A DNA stretch of 64,000 nucleotides from Candidatus Binatia bacterium. GTDB lineage: Bacteria > Desulfobacterota > Binatia > UBA9968 > JAJDTQ01. Shown here one piece after another: positions 41,750-49,221 of the stretch (position 1 is its first letter; each line of letters opens with the position of its first letter). The notes below the pieces were generated by a model that ran no database searches, was not told the origin of the DNA, and saw only the letters and a list, made by a program, of their open reading frames with translations. A program made the translations under genes and the position numbers. Location of the stretch: assembly GCA_951813575.1 (NCBI GenBank), contig OX638375.1:186001-250000 (forward strand). The letters are read 5' to 3'.

Positions 41750-42673
41750 TCAGCCTTCCCACAGGTGGCTGAACTGCACCGCCACCACGTCCTCGTAGGG
41801 CACGGGCGCGGCAAGCAGGCCGATTTCCTGGGCGAACCGGTTCATGCTGGACACCACCGGTTCCGGGATACGGGGATCGTAGTAGGGGACATCGCGTTCG
41901 ATAAGGGTGGCGATGAGCCCCGCCTCCTCGGGCGGGTACAGGGCCTTGCCTACGTCAGCCGCCCGCTGCGGATCCTCCACCAGCGCCTTCTGGGTCTTGA
42001 CCAGCGCCCGCACCGCGGCCGCGGCGGCGTCGGGATTGTCGGCGATCACCCGGTCCGAGGTGATCAGGGCAGGGAAGGTGTACCCGCGCGCCTCGGCGGG
42101 GCCCTCGCCGCGCCGGATGTCCAGCACGACGGTGCCGGCGCCGTGCCGCACCGCCACCTCGGCGCCCATGCCGTTGGCCCAGAAACCGTCGATGGCGCCT
42201 TCGGAAAGGGCCTTGGCCGCGGTCACGCCGAAGGAGACGCCGGGCGCGGTGGCCCCGGGCACCGGTGCGATCTGGATGTTGTCGGCCTCGGGGTCCAGCC
42301 CGGCCGCCGCCAGCATCCGCTTGAGTCCCAGGTCCACGCCCGGCGCGGCGCCGATGCGGAGCCCCTTGACGGCATCGACGTTGCCGCGCTTGGCGCCCAG
42401 GTCGGACCGCAGCACCAGAAACCAGTACATGTGTTGGGCCAGAGCGGCCAGCAGCTTGGCGCCTTTCCAGTCCGGGAAGGCCGTGAGGGTGGCGTGGGAC
42501 GAGGCGGCCACGAAGTCGAGCTTGTGGTCCCTCAGGGTTTCGAAGGTCTTGGGCACCGGAAAGATGGACTCCAACTCCATGTCCAGGCCCTCGGCCTTGA
42601 AGAAGCCCAGCTCCACCGCGGCGATGGCGGGGAAGTAGGAGTTGGAGACGAAATCGGGCAGTCCTAGTCGCAT
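41750..42673 (-). CDS. NMT1/THI5-like (SsuA-type) binding protein without signal peptide
   Basis: A 307-residue protein of the NMT1/SsuA periplasmic-binding fold: YFPAIAAVELGFFKAEGLDME and KGLRIGAAPGVD are typical. Unlike normal binding proteins it starts directly with MRLGLPDFVSNSYF and has no signal sequence. AAGGA sits 6 nt before the ATG at 42673 and no in-frame upstream start restores a leader. No ABC permease or ATPase is nearby. It may act in the cytosol as a sensor or enzyme, as THI5 relatives do, or have lost its leader. Confidence 0.8.
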   Translation of the reverse strand: MRLGLPDFVSNSYFPAIAAVELGFFKAEGLDMELESIFPVPKTFETLRDHKLDFVAASSHATLTAFPDWKGAKLLAALAQHMYWFLVLRSDLGAKRGNVDAVKGLRIGAAPGVDLGLKRMLAAAGLDPEADNIQIAPVPGATAPGVSFGVTAAKALSEGAIDGFWANGMGAEVAVRHGAGTVVLDIRRGEGPAEARGYTFPALITSDRVIADNPDAAAAAVRALVKTQKALVEDPQRAADVGKALYPPEEAGLIATLIERDVPYYDPRIPEPVVSSMNRFAQEIGLLAAPVPYEDVVAVQFSHLWEG

Positions 42674-42736
42674 GGGGGTCCTTTCGCTGGGTTTATGGCT
42701 CCGGGTGTACCGGATTCACCATGCGGATGCAAAACA

Positions 42737-42763
42737 GGGGCCGGTTCGAAACCCGCTCCTACG
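42737..42763. repeat. Palindromic repeat, family B copy 1
   Basis: GGGGCCGGTTCGAAACCCGC followed by TCCTACG, an imperfect palindrome between the UbiD and NMT1-like genes. It is related to the better stem at 52115-52144 (GGGCGGGTTT...AAACCCGCCC). Confidence 0.5.
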
Positions 42764-42768
42764 CGGCA

Positions 42769-44214
42769 TCAGCTCCAGTAGGTCGTACGGTCCACCGGGA
42801 TCGCATCCACCACCTCCCGAGGCAGGTAGTCTTCCACCCGGATCCGCGCCATCGCCTCGTCGGGGCATCTGGCCACGGGTGAAAAAGGCCGGTCCAGGGG
42901 CCGGGTGGCATCCACGATCATGGCCGAGGTGCGTATCCCCTCGTCCATGGAGGGGTCGATGAGTGGGCCGCGCATGAGGTCGGTGATGAGCGACACCTGC
43001 CTGTGGGGCTGGACCCGGGTGGCCAGGGCCCACAGGATCTCTGTGGGATTGAAGACGTCGATGTCGTCGTCGAAGATGAAGACGTGCTTGCACTGATCGA
43101 AGCTCAGCGCCGCGGCCGCGGCCCGCCCCGGGTCTCCCTCGGACATCTTGTTCATGGCGATGAACACGTTCATCAGGGCGTGCCGCCCGTTCTTGCACAC
43201 CGCCGTCACCCCCGGCACGGCTTCGCGGCAGCGCCGCAGGTACGCGCCCTCCCGCGCCAGGTCCATCCACGGCTTGTCACCGTCCGGGGTGATGACCGAC
43301 TGGTGGATGGCGTCCCGCCTGCGCGTGACCGCGCGAACTTCCAGCGAGGCGGCCTGGCGGAAGCCCTGGGGTCCGACGTAGCCGTGGACCTCTCCGAAAG
43401 GCCCCTCCACCACGCGTTCTCCCGGGACTAGCACCCCCTCGATGACGATCTCCGCGTCCGCCGGCACCATCAGCCTGTCGCCGAAGGTCTCCGACGGGGC
43501 CAGCCGCAGCGGCTCCCGCAGGTAGCCGCCGATGATGTCGAGCTCGTCGGCCTCGAACGGCCCCCGGTAGCAGGCGCCGATGTTGAAAGCGGGGTGGTGT
43601 CCGCTCACCGCCGCCACCGGGCATTCCTCGCCGTGGTCCTCATAGTCCCGGAAGATGCGCCACATGTGCTGCAACGACAGGTAGAAGCCGGTGTGGTTCC
43701 GGTCCTTCACCTCCATGCGGTGGTAGGAGACGTTGTACACGCCCGACCGGCGGTCAATCCCGAGGCTCGGCATGTCGATGTAGGGACCGCCGTCCAGGGC
43801 GTGATGGCGCATGACCGGCAGCTCGAACAGGTCCACCTCCGCGCCGCGTTGGACCACTTCCTTGACCGGTGCCTCCGACGGTTCCACCACCACCGGGGCG
43901 ATGGGATTGGCCTCCCGGCCCAGGCACTCCAGTGCCAGGTCCGCCCGGCTGGTCTCCGGTGGCACACCCAGGGCGGTCTGGAACTTGCCCATGGAGACTT
44001 CGCAGTTCATGGCGAGCCTGACTTCCGATGTGTTCCCGTGAAGGTTCTTCGGACGCTCGAACAGCAGTACCGGGAACTGTTTGCGCTCGGCCAACTGGGC
44101 GATAAGGGCGGAAACGTCGTGCCGCGCGGGGTTCACCGGCTTGGTGACGTGCACGAGTTCCCCGGGGCGCTGGCGCCGCAGGTCGTCGAGAAAGGTGCGC
44201 AGGCTCTTGGGCAT
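42769..44214 (-). CDS. UbiD-family decarboxylase 1 (prenylated-FMN enzyme)
   Basis: A 481-residue UbiD-fold protein. These enzymes use prenylated FMN to decarboxylate, or carboxylate, aromatic and alpha,beta-unsaturated acids. The catalytic Glu-Glu pair is in VVEGPFGEVHGYVGP, with the prFMN/metal region in NVSYHRMEVKDRNHTGF and the C-terminal HVFIFDDDIDVFNP. No UbiX (cofactor synthase) gene is in the window. It lies in the minus-strand Mo-hydroxylase group with a second UbiD at 52191; the two are divergent in sequence, so they probably act at different steps. Confidence 0.92.
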   Translation of the reverse strand: MPKSLRTFLDDLRRQRPGELVHVTKPVNPARHDVSALIAQLAERKQFPVLLFERPKNLHGNTSEVRLAMNCEVSMGKFQTALGVPPETSRADLALECLGREANPIAPVVVEPSEAPVKEVVQRGAEVDLFELPVMRHHALDGGPYIDMPSLGIDRRSGVYNVSYHRMEVKDRNHTGFYLSLQHMWRIFRDYEDHGEECPVAAVSGHHPAFNIGACYRGPFEADELDIIGGYLREPLRLAPSETFGDRLMVPADAEIVIEGVLVPGERVVEGPFGEVHGYVGPQGFRQAASLEVRAVTRRRDAIHQSVITPDGDKPWMDLAREGAYLRRCREAVPGVTAVCKNGRHALMNVFIAMNKMSEGDPGRAAAAALSFDQCKHVFIFDDDIDVFNPTEILWALATRVQPHRQVSLITDLMRGPLIDPSMDEGIRTSAMIVDATRPLDRPFSPVARCPDEAMARIRVEDYLPREVVDAIPVDRTTYWS

Positions 44215-44306
44215 GGGCGTGCGTGTCAGCGATGTGATCTACCGGGCGGTGCCTGCCGACCCTTACGGTAGCGAGGGCCTGCACTCTTGCCCGCATGTGG
44301 GTTGCA

Positions 44307-45053
44307 TCAGTACAGGATGTCGCCGCCGTCCACCACCAGGGTCTGGCCGGTAACGAAGTCGCTGTCCGACGCGGCGAGGTAGAGGACGGCGCCGGTGAGG
44401 TCCTCGGGTGTCTGCCGGCGCCGGATGGAGCGGGCGCTCACGCGGCTGGCGGACAGCTCCGGGGGCACGCTCTGGCCGTCGTGCTCCACCAGGCCGGGCG
44501 CGATGGCGTTGACACGGATGCCGTACGAACCCATCTCCCGGGCCATGGACCGGGTCATGCCGATGAGCGCGGACTTGGACGCGACGTAGTGCAGGAAGTT
44601 GGGCGTGCCGGCCATCACCGTGTTGGAGGAGATGTTGATGATGCGGCCGCCGCCCTGATCGCGCATGTGCGGGAACACGGCCTTGGCGCACAGGAACACC
44701 CCCTTGATGTTCACCGCCGTGACCCGGTCCCATTCCTCGGCGGAGATTTCGTGGAACGGTCGCCGCTGGATGCTGACGTAGATGGCGGCGTTGTTCACCA
44801 GCACGTCGATGCGCCCGAAGGCGTCCATGGCCGTCTTGGCCATACGTTGGGTGTCATCCTCCCGTGAGACATCCACCTCCACGCTCACGGCTTCGCCGCC
44901 GGCGTCGCGGATGGCTTGCGCGGCCGGCGCGCCGTCGAGCACATCGGCTACCACCACGCGCGCGCCCTCCGCCGCGAGCGTTGTCGCGTACACCGCGCCG
45001 ATGTTGCGCGCGCCACCGGTTACGATCGCGACCTTTCCGTCAAGCCTTCCCAT
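44307..45053 (-). CDS. Short-chain dehydrogenase/reductase (SDR) 2
   Basis: A 248-residue classical SDR. It has VTGGARNIG as a variant TGxxxGIG motif, NNAA at beta-4, INISSN with the catalytic Ser region, and YVASKSA as the YxxxK pair; the C-terminus is VVDGGDILY. GAGG precedes the ATG at 45053. It lies 23 nt after the FAD oxidoreductase gene and 92 nt before UbiD 1, on the same strand. Confidence 0.92.
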   Translation of the reverse strand: MGRLDGKVAIVTGGARNIGAVYATTLAAEGARVVVADVLDGAPAAQAIRDAGGEAVSVEVDVSREDDTQRMAKTAMDAFGRIDVLVNNAAIYVSIQRRPFHEISAEEWDRVTAVNIKGVFLCAKAVFPHMRDQGGGRIINISSNTVMAGTPNFLHYVASKSALIGMTRSMAREMGSYGIRVNAIAPGLVEHDGQSVPPELSASRVSARSIRRRQTPEDLTGAVLYLAASDSDFVTGQTLVVDGGDILY

Positions 45054-45076
45054 GGTCCTCGGTCAAGTTTCCGGCC

Positions 45077-46732
45077 CTAACCGGCCGCGCCGGCGCTCGC
45101 CGCCGTCCGCTCGTTCATCTCCCGGAGCTGCCGCCTGAGGTCCAGGGGCTCCCACCAGAGCTCCAGCCCCAGGTCCCGGGCGATGGTCTGGGCGGCGTTG
45201 TATCCGGGAGCGCCGGTGATGTTGCCGCCGGGATGGGTCGAGGAGCCGCACAGGTAGAGGCCGGAGACCGGGGTGCGGTAGTGGCCCCAGCCCGGGAAGG
45301 GGCGGTTCTCCAGCGCCTGGTCGCCGGTGTACTCGCCTATCATCCAGTCGCCCTCGTACATGTTGCGGTCGTGGCGCTCGATGTCCAGCGGCGTGGTGGA
45401 ATCGCGCGACAGGATGTTGTCGTCGGTGAGGTTGGGCGCGTACTGGCGCCACACTCCCAGTTGCCGCTCGAACCACTCGGCCCTGACCCTGTCCCAGTTG
45501 AGCGGATTGCCCCGCAGGTTGTAGGGAGAGAGCTGCCACATGAACGCGGTGGCCCTGCCCGGCGGCGCCTGGGTCGGGTCGTGCTGGGACGGGGTGGCGC
45601 CGTTCATGAAGGGCTTGCGCGGTAACTGTCCGGTGCGGCAGTCCTCGAAAAGGTCGCGCAGTTCCTCGTAGGTCTCCAGGCCGACGATGTGCATGAAGCT
45701 GTCGGCCACTTCCGGGTGCTCGTCCTCGGTGATGTAGCGAGGCCGCTCGTTGAGAGCCAGGTTGGTGGCGAAGATCGGGGTGGTCTTGGAGAACTTGAAT
45801 CCTGCCGCCTTGGCGCTGAACTCGGCGTCCAGGTTCTCCGACCCCACCAGCTTGATGAAGGTTTCCACCGGGTTGACGTTGGAGGCGACGAAGCGGTTGA
45901 CGTGCACCACCGTGCCGTCCTCCAGCACCACTCCGGTGGCGCGTCCACCATCCACCAGGATCCGTTCGACCCCTACCGCCTCGATGTAGTCCACGCCGTT
46001 GTGCGACAGCATGTGCGCGAGGTTGTCTCCCAGGGCGTGGGACGTGCCTCGGCAGAGCTGCGGGTTGACTCCCCAGGCGATCATGGCGGGAACCAGATAG
46101 CCGGTGTTGGGCGCGTCCAGCTCATAGCCCCGCATCACCGCCAGGAAGCCGATGAACGCCCGCACCCGGGTGTTCTCGAAGTGCTCCAGGATGAACTGTT
46201 CCGGCGTGGTGTCGAAGTAACGCAGGTATTCCCGGCCCTCGGGCAGGCCTTCCAGCAGGGGCCGCTTCTCGCTCATGGGGATGGGCGGGCAGTAGGTCTC
46301 GGGGAAGACGACGTTCTTCACCACCGGCTGCCACCGGGTCCAGATGTCGCGGAAGGTGTCGGCGTCCTTCCGGGAAAACTGTGCGATGGTGGCGATGGTC
46401 CGCTCCACGTCGGCGAACCAGCCAAGGTAGGTGCGGTCGAGGAAGTGCTGCACGACCCCCGGGTCGGGCTTGTAGTAGTGGATGCCCATGCGCTCCATCT
46501 CCAGGTCCTGGAACCAGGGCAGCATCATGAGCCCGCGGTGGAACACGGAGTGGATGTTGTGCCAGAACCCGGGATAGTTCCGGTCCTCGTGGGAGTCCAG
46601 TCCTCCGCCCACTTCCATGTTCTTCTCGATGACGAGGATCTTCTGGCCGGACTTGCCCAGGTAGCCCGCGCAGATCATGCCGTTGTGGCCCGCGCCGATC
46701 ACCACGCCGTCGTAATGCATCACCTTCGCCAT
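45077..46732 (-). CDS. FAD-dependent oxidoreductase, phytoene-dehydrogenase-like (COG1233) A
   Basis: A 551-residue flavoprotein. The Rossmann motif GAGHNGMICAGYL and the following ILVIEKNMEVGGG bind FAD, and the C-terminal LYLCGSSTHPGGNITGAPG is the second FAD contact typical of the carotenoid-desaturase/PYROXD2 group. There is no membrane anchor. It is adjacent to a second, divergent copy (46753) with a 20-nt gap. Carotenoid genes are absent, so a catabolic desaturation is more likely. Confidence 0.9.
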   Translation of the reverse strand: MAKVMHYDGVVIGAGHNGMICAGYLGKSGQKILVIEKNMEVGGGLDSHEDRNYPGFWHNIHSVFHRGLMMLPWFQDLEMERMGIHYYKPDPGVVQHFLDRTYLGWFADVERTIATIAQFSRKDADTFRDIWTRWQPVVKNVVFPETYCPPIPMSEKRPLLEGLPEGREYLRYFDTTPEQFILEHFENTRVRAFIGFLAVMRGYELDAPNTGYLVPAMIAWGVNPQLCRGTSHALGDNLAHMLSHNGVDYIEAVGVERILVDGGRATGVVLEDGTVVHVNRFVASNVNPVETFIKLVGSENLDAEFSAKAAGFKFSKTTPIFATNLALNERPRYITEDEHPEVADSFMHIVGLETYEELRDLFEDCRTGQLPRKPFMNGATPSQHDPTQAPPGRATAFMWQLSPYNLRGNPLNWDRVRAEWFERQLGVWRQYAPNLTDDNILSRDSTTPLDIERHDRNMYEGDWMIGEYTGDQALENRPFPGWGHYRTPVSGLYLCGSSTHPGGNITGAPGYNAAQTIARDLGLELWWEPLDLRRQLREMNERTAASAGAAG

Positions 46733-46752
46733 GGTTTACCTGCCTTCGTGTT

Positions 46753-48336
46753 TCAGCTTCCCAGGTCCAGGTCCTGCCGCAGCACGCTCCAGGCGGCTCT
46801 CCCGGATCCTGCGATGACCGCATCCCCGGGATGCGTGGCCGCACCCACCTGGTAGAGCCCCTGAATCGGAGTCCGGTATTGCGCCAGTTGCGGGATCGGA
46901 CGGTTCGCGCCCATCTGGTCCGGGCTCTTCCGGGCCACCCACACCGAGCCCCGGCGCATGTTTTGCCAGCGGCCGGCCAGGTAGCACGGGTCCATGGGCA
47001 CCTTCATGACGATGTTGTCGTCCGTGAGGTTGGTGGCGACGGCGCGCAGCGCCGCGAGTACCTGCTCCATGAAATCGTTCTTGAGGCGCACCCAGTCCTC
47101 GGGCTGATGCCCCTTGAGCTGGTAGGGGACGGGCATGAAGACCGACGCCGTGTGCTTGGCCGGAGGCGCCTGCAACGCGTCGAACCACGTGGGACAGGTG
47201 ACGTGGAGGCAGGGATGCGCCGGGAATTCGCCGGCGCGGATCTCGCGCCACATGCTCTTCAGGTCCTCGACGGAGCGAGGGCCGTGGTTGACGTTCATGG
47301 CCTGGCCCACGAAGCTGTCCGCGGCCTCGTGCACCGCGAAGCGAAGCGGCGCCTTGAGCGCCAGGTGGACCTGGAAGTATGAGAACTCGTCGGGCTCGAT
47401 GGCGCGTACGGCCTGAGCGAAGCCGTCGTCCAGGTGCTCCTTGCCCACCATGTCGATGAAGGTGCCGTAGGGATCGACGTTGGACACCACCGCCAGCCGC
47501 GCCTTCCACTCACGCCCGTCCCGCAGGCGGACGCCTGCCGCCCGCCCGTCCTCCACGAGGATCTTGTCCACGTGATGCAGCGCGCGGATCTGGCCGCCGT
47601 GCATCACATAGGCGCGTTGCAGCACCTGGGCGATGGAGTGGGAGCCGCCGCGCGCGAGCTGCGGCCGTTCGTCTCCGGCGATCAGCGCCAGCACCTCGCG
47701 TCCGCCGCCCTCGTAGTCGAGCGGCCAGCCGCGCGGTATCGCCATCTGGGAGAGCACCAGGGTGCGCACCGGCTCGCTTTCGAAGAGATGCTCCGCCGCT
47801 TCCGCGGCGCTCATGCGCGCGAGGCGCAGGAAGTCGGCGCCTGCCGGGTCCGCGGCAATGCGCTCCTCCAGCGCGCCCGCCGCCTCGGGCGGGGCGTAGT
47901 AGGAGGGGATCACGATGTCCCGGACGATGCCGCGAAACCGCTGGTGCACGTCCTTCCAGGCCGCGCGGTCGGCGGCGGAGTGGTGCGCCAGCGAAGCCAG
48001 CGTGCCGTCCAGGTCCTGGTGATGGGAGACCGAGGCGCCGTCGGGCAGCAGCAGCGAGCTGATCACCGGCGGCGTGACGAACTCGGCGTGGTGGCCGTTC
48101 TCCCAGTCCAGCTCCTCCCACACCGGGGAGATTCCGCGGTTGTCCTGGAAGTAGGCGAGGCTGTTATGCCAGTAGCCCGGGAGGGTGATCTCCTCGGAGA
48201 AGAGCCGGCCGCCGTTCTCCAGCCGGCTTTCGCAGATGACGGTATCGAGGCCCGCCATGCCCAGGTAGGTGCCCAGGGCGAAGTTGTTCTGCCCCGCGCC
48301 GATGAGGATGACGTCCCAGTTTTCGTCCACGGCCAT
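46753..48336 (-). CDS. FAD-dependent oxidoreductase, phytoene-dehydrogenase-like (COG1233) B
   Basis: A 527-residue homologue of protein A. Its FAD motif is altered: GAGQNNFALGTYL has Asn where the third glycine (GAGxNG) is normal. The acidic ICESRLENGGRLFSEE strand and the C-terminal YQVGAATHPGDAVIAGSG are kept. The ATG at 48336 gives the expected short leader; upstream in-frame codons overlap the CoxM-like gene. With copy A it may form a heterodimer in which one subunit is catalytic. Confidence 0.88.
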   Translation of the reverse strand: MAVDENWDVILIGAGQNNFALGTYLGMAGLDTVICESRLENGGRLFSEEITLPGYWHNSLAYFQDNRGISPVWEELDWENGHHAEFVTPPVISSLLLPDGASVSHHQDLDGTLASLAHHSAADRAAWKDVHQRFRGIVRDIVIPSYYAPPEAAGALEERIAADPAGADFLRLARMSAAEAAEHLFESEPVRTLVLSQMAIPRGWPLDYEGGGREVLALIAGDERPQLARGGSHSIAQVLQRAYVMHGGQIRALHHVDKILVEDGRAAGVRLRDGREWKARLAVVSNVDPYGTFIDMVGKEHLDDGFAQAVRAIEPDEFSYFQVHLALKAPLRFAVHEAADSFVGQAMNVNHGPRSVEDLKSMWREIRAGEFPAHPCLHVTCPTWFDALQAPPAKHTASVFMPVPYQLKGHQPEDWVRLKNDFMEQVLAALRAVATNLTDDNIVMKVPMDPCYLAGRWQNMRRGSVWVARKSPDQMGANRPIPQLAQYRTPIQGLYQVGAATHPGDAVIAGSGRAAWSVLRQDLDLGS

Positions 48337-48355
48337 ATGCCACCCAACCGCGTTG

Positions 48356-49219
48356 TCAGCCCAGCCGGGCCGCGGCCTGTTCGACGGCTCGCCGCACGAA
48401 CACCGCGGCGAGCTCGCGCTTGTAGTCGGAGGAGCCACGCACGTCCTCGATGGGGTCGGACGCTTCCGCGGCCGCGGCCCCCGCCTCCTCCAGCCGGGCC
48501 GGGGTCAGTTCCCGGCCGCGCAGGACGTCCTCCGCCGCGTGGGCGCGGAAGATGGAGGGGCCCACGGAGTTGAGTGCGATGCGCACGTCATCGCAGCGGT
48601 TGCCTTCGCCGGTCATGGTCACGGCAACGCCCACGGTGGCGAAGTCCTCCTCGCTGCGGGGCGTGAACTTGACGTGGGACCACGCCGGCCCCGCGGGCGG
48701 CGGCACGCGGACCGAGGTGAGGATCTCGTCGGGCTCCAGGGCGGTCTCGTAGTAGTCGACGAAGAAGTCTTCCACCGACAGCGTGCGCTCGCCGCGGCTG
48801 CTGCGCAGGGTCACCTCCGCGTCCAGGGCCATGAAGCTGGCCCCCGGGTCGGTCATGGGGTCGCCGTGGGACAGGTTGCCGCCCACCGTGGCCATGAGCC
48901 GGATGCGCGGTTGCGCCACCTTGTAGAAGGTCTCCCGGAGCAGGGGATAGTGCTCCCGCACCGCGGGACACAATTCCAGGTCCCGGTGCTTCACGCTCGC
49001 GCCGATGCGCAGTCCGTCCGCCGGATCGTAGTCGATGCCGTCCAGACCCGGCACGCGCTCGAGGTCGATGACGAAGCCGGGGCTCAGAAGGCCCATGCGC
49101 AGCCACATCACCAGGGCGGTGCCACCGGCCAGGAGCTTGGCGTCGCCTTGATGTTCCTGGAGCAGGCCGCACGCTTCGTCGAGGCTCGCCGGCGCAAGGT
49201 ATTCGAACTTGGCCTTCAT
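48356..49219 (-). CDS. Molybdenum hydroxylase FAD-binding medium subunit (CoxM-like)
   Basis: A 287-residue FAD subunit of a xanthine oxidase-family hydroxylase. It has FEYLAPASLDEA at the start, the FAD sites AGGTALVMWLRM and ATVGGNLSHGDPMTD, and the CO-dehydrogenase FAD C-terminal domain. It passes electrons from the 2Fe-2S subunit to the acceptor. It begins 2 nt after the large-subunit stop, so the three subunit genes are coupled in the order small, large, medium. Confidence 0.93.
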   Translation of the reverse strand: MKAKFEYLAPASLDEACGLLQEHQGDAKLLAGGTALVMWLRMGLLSPGFVIDLERVPGLDGIDYDPADGLRIGASVKHRDLELCPAVREHYPLLRETFYKVAQPRIRLMATVGGNLSHGDPMTDPGASFMALDAEVTLRSSRGERTLSVEDFFVDYYETALEPDEILTSVRVPPPAGPAWSHVKFTPRSEEDFATVGVAVTMTGEGNRCDDVRIALNSVGPSIFRAHAAEDVLRGRELTPARLEEAGAAAAEASDPIEDVRGSSDYKRELAAVFVRRAVEQAAARLG

Positions 49220-49221
49220 GT

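Noticed and set aside
45077..48336. Carotenoid biosynthesis genes
   Set aside because: Phytoene-desaturase-like flavoproteins also occur in catabolism; no crtB or other carotenoid gene is present.
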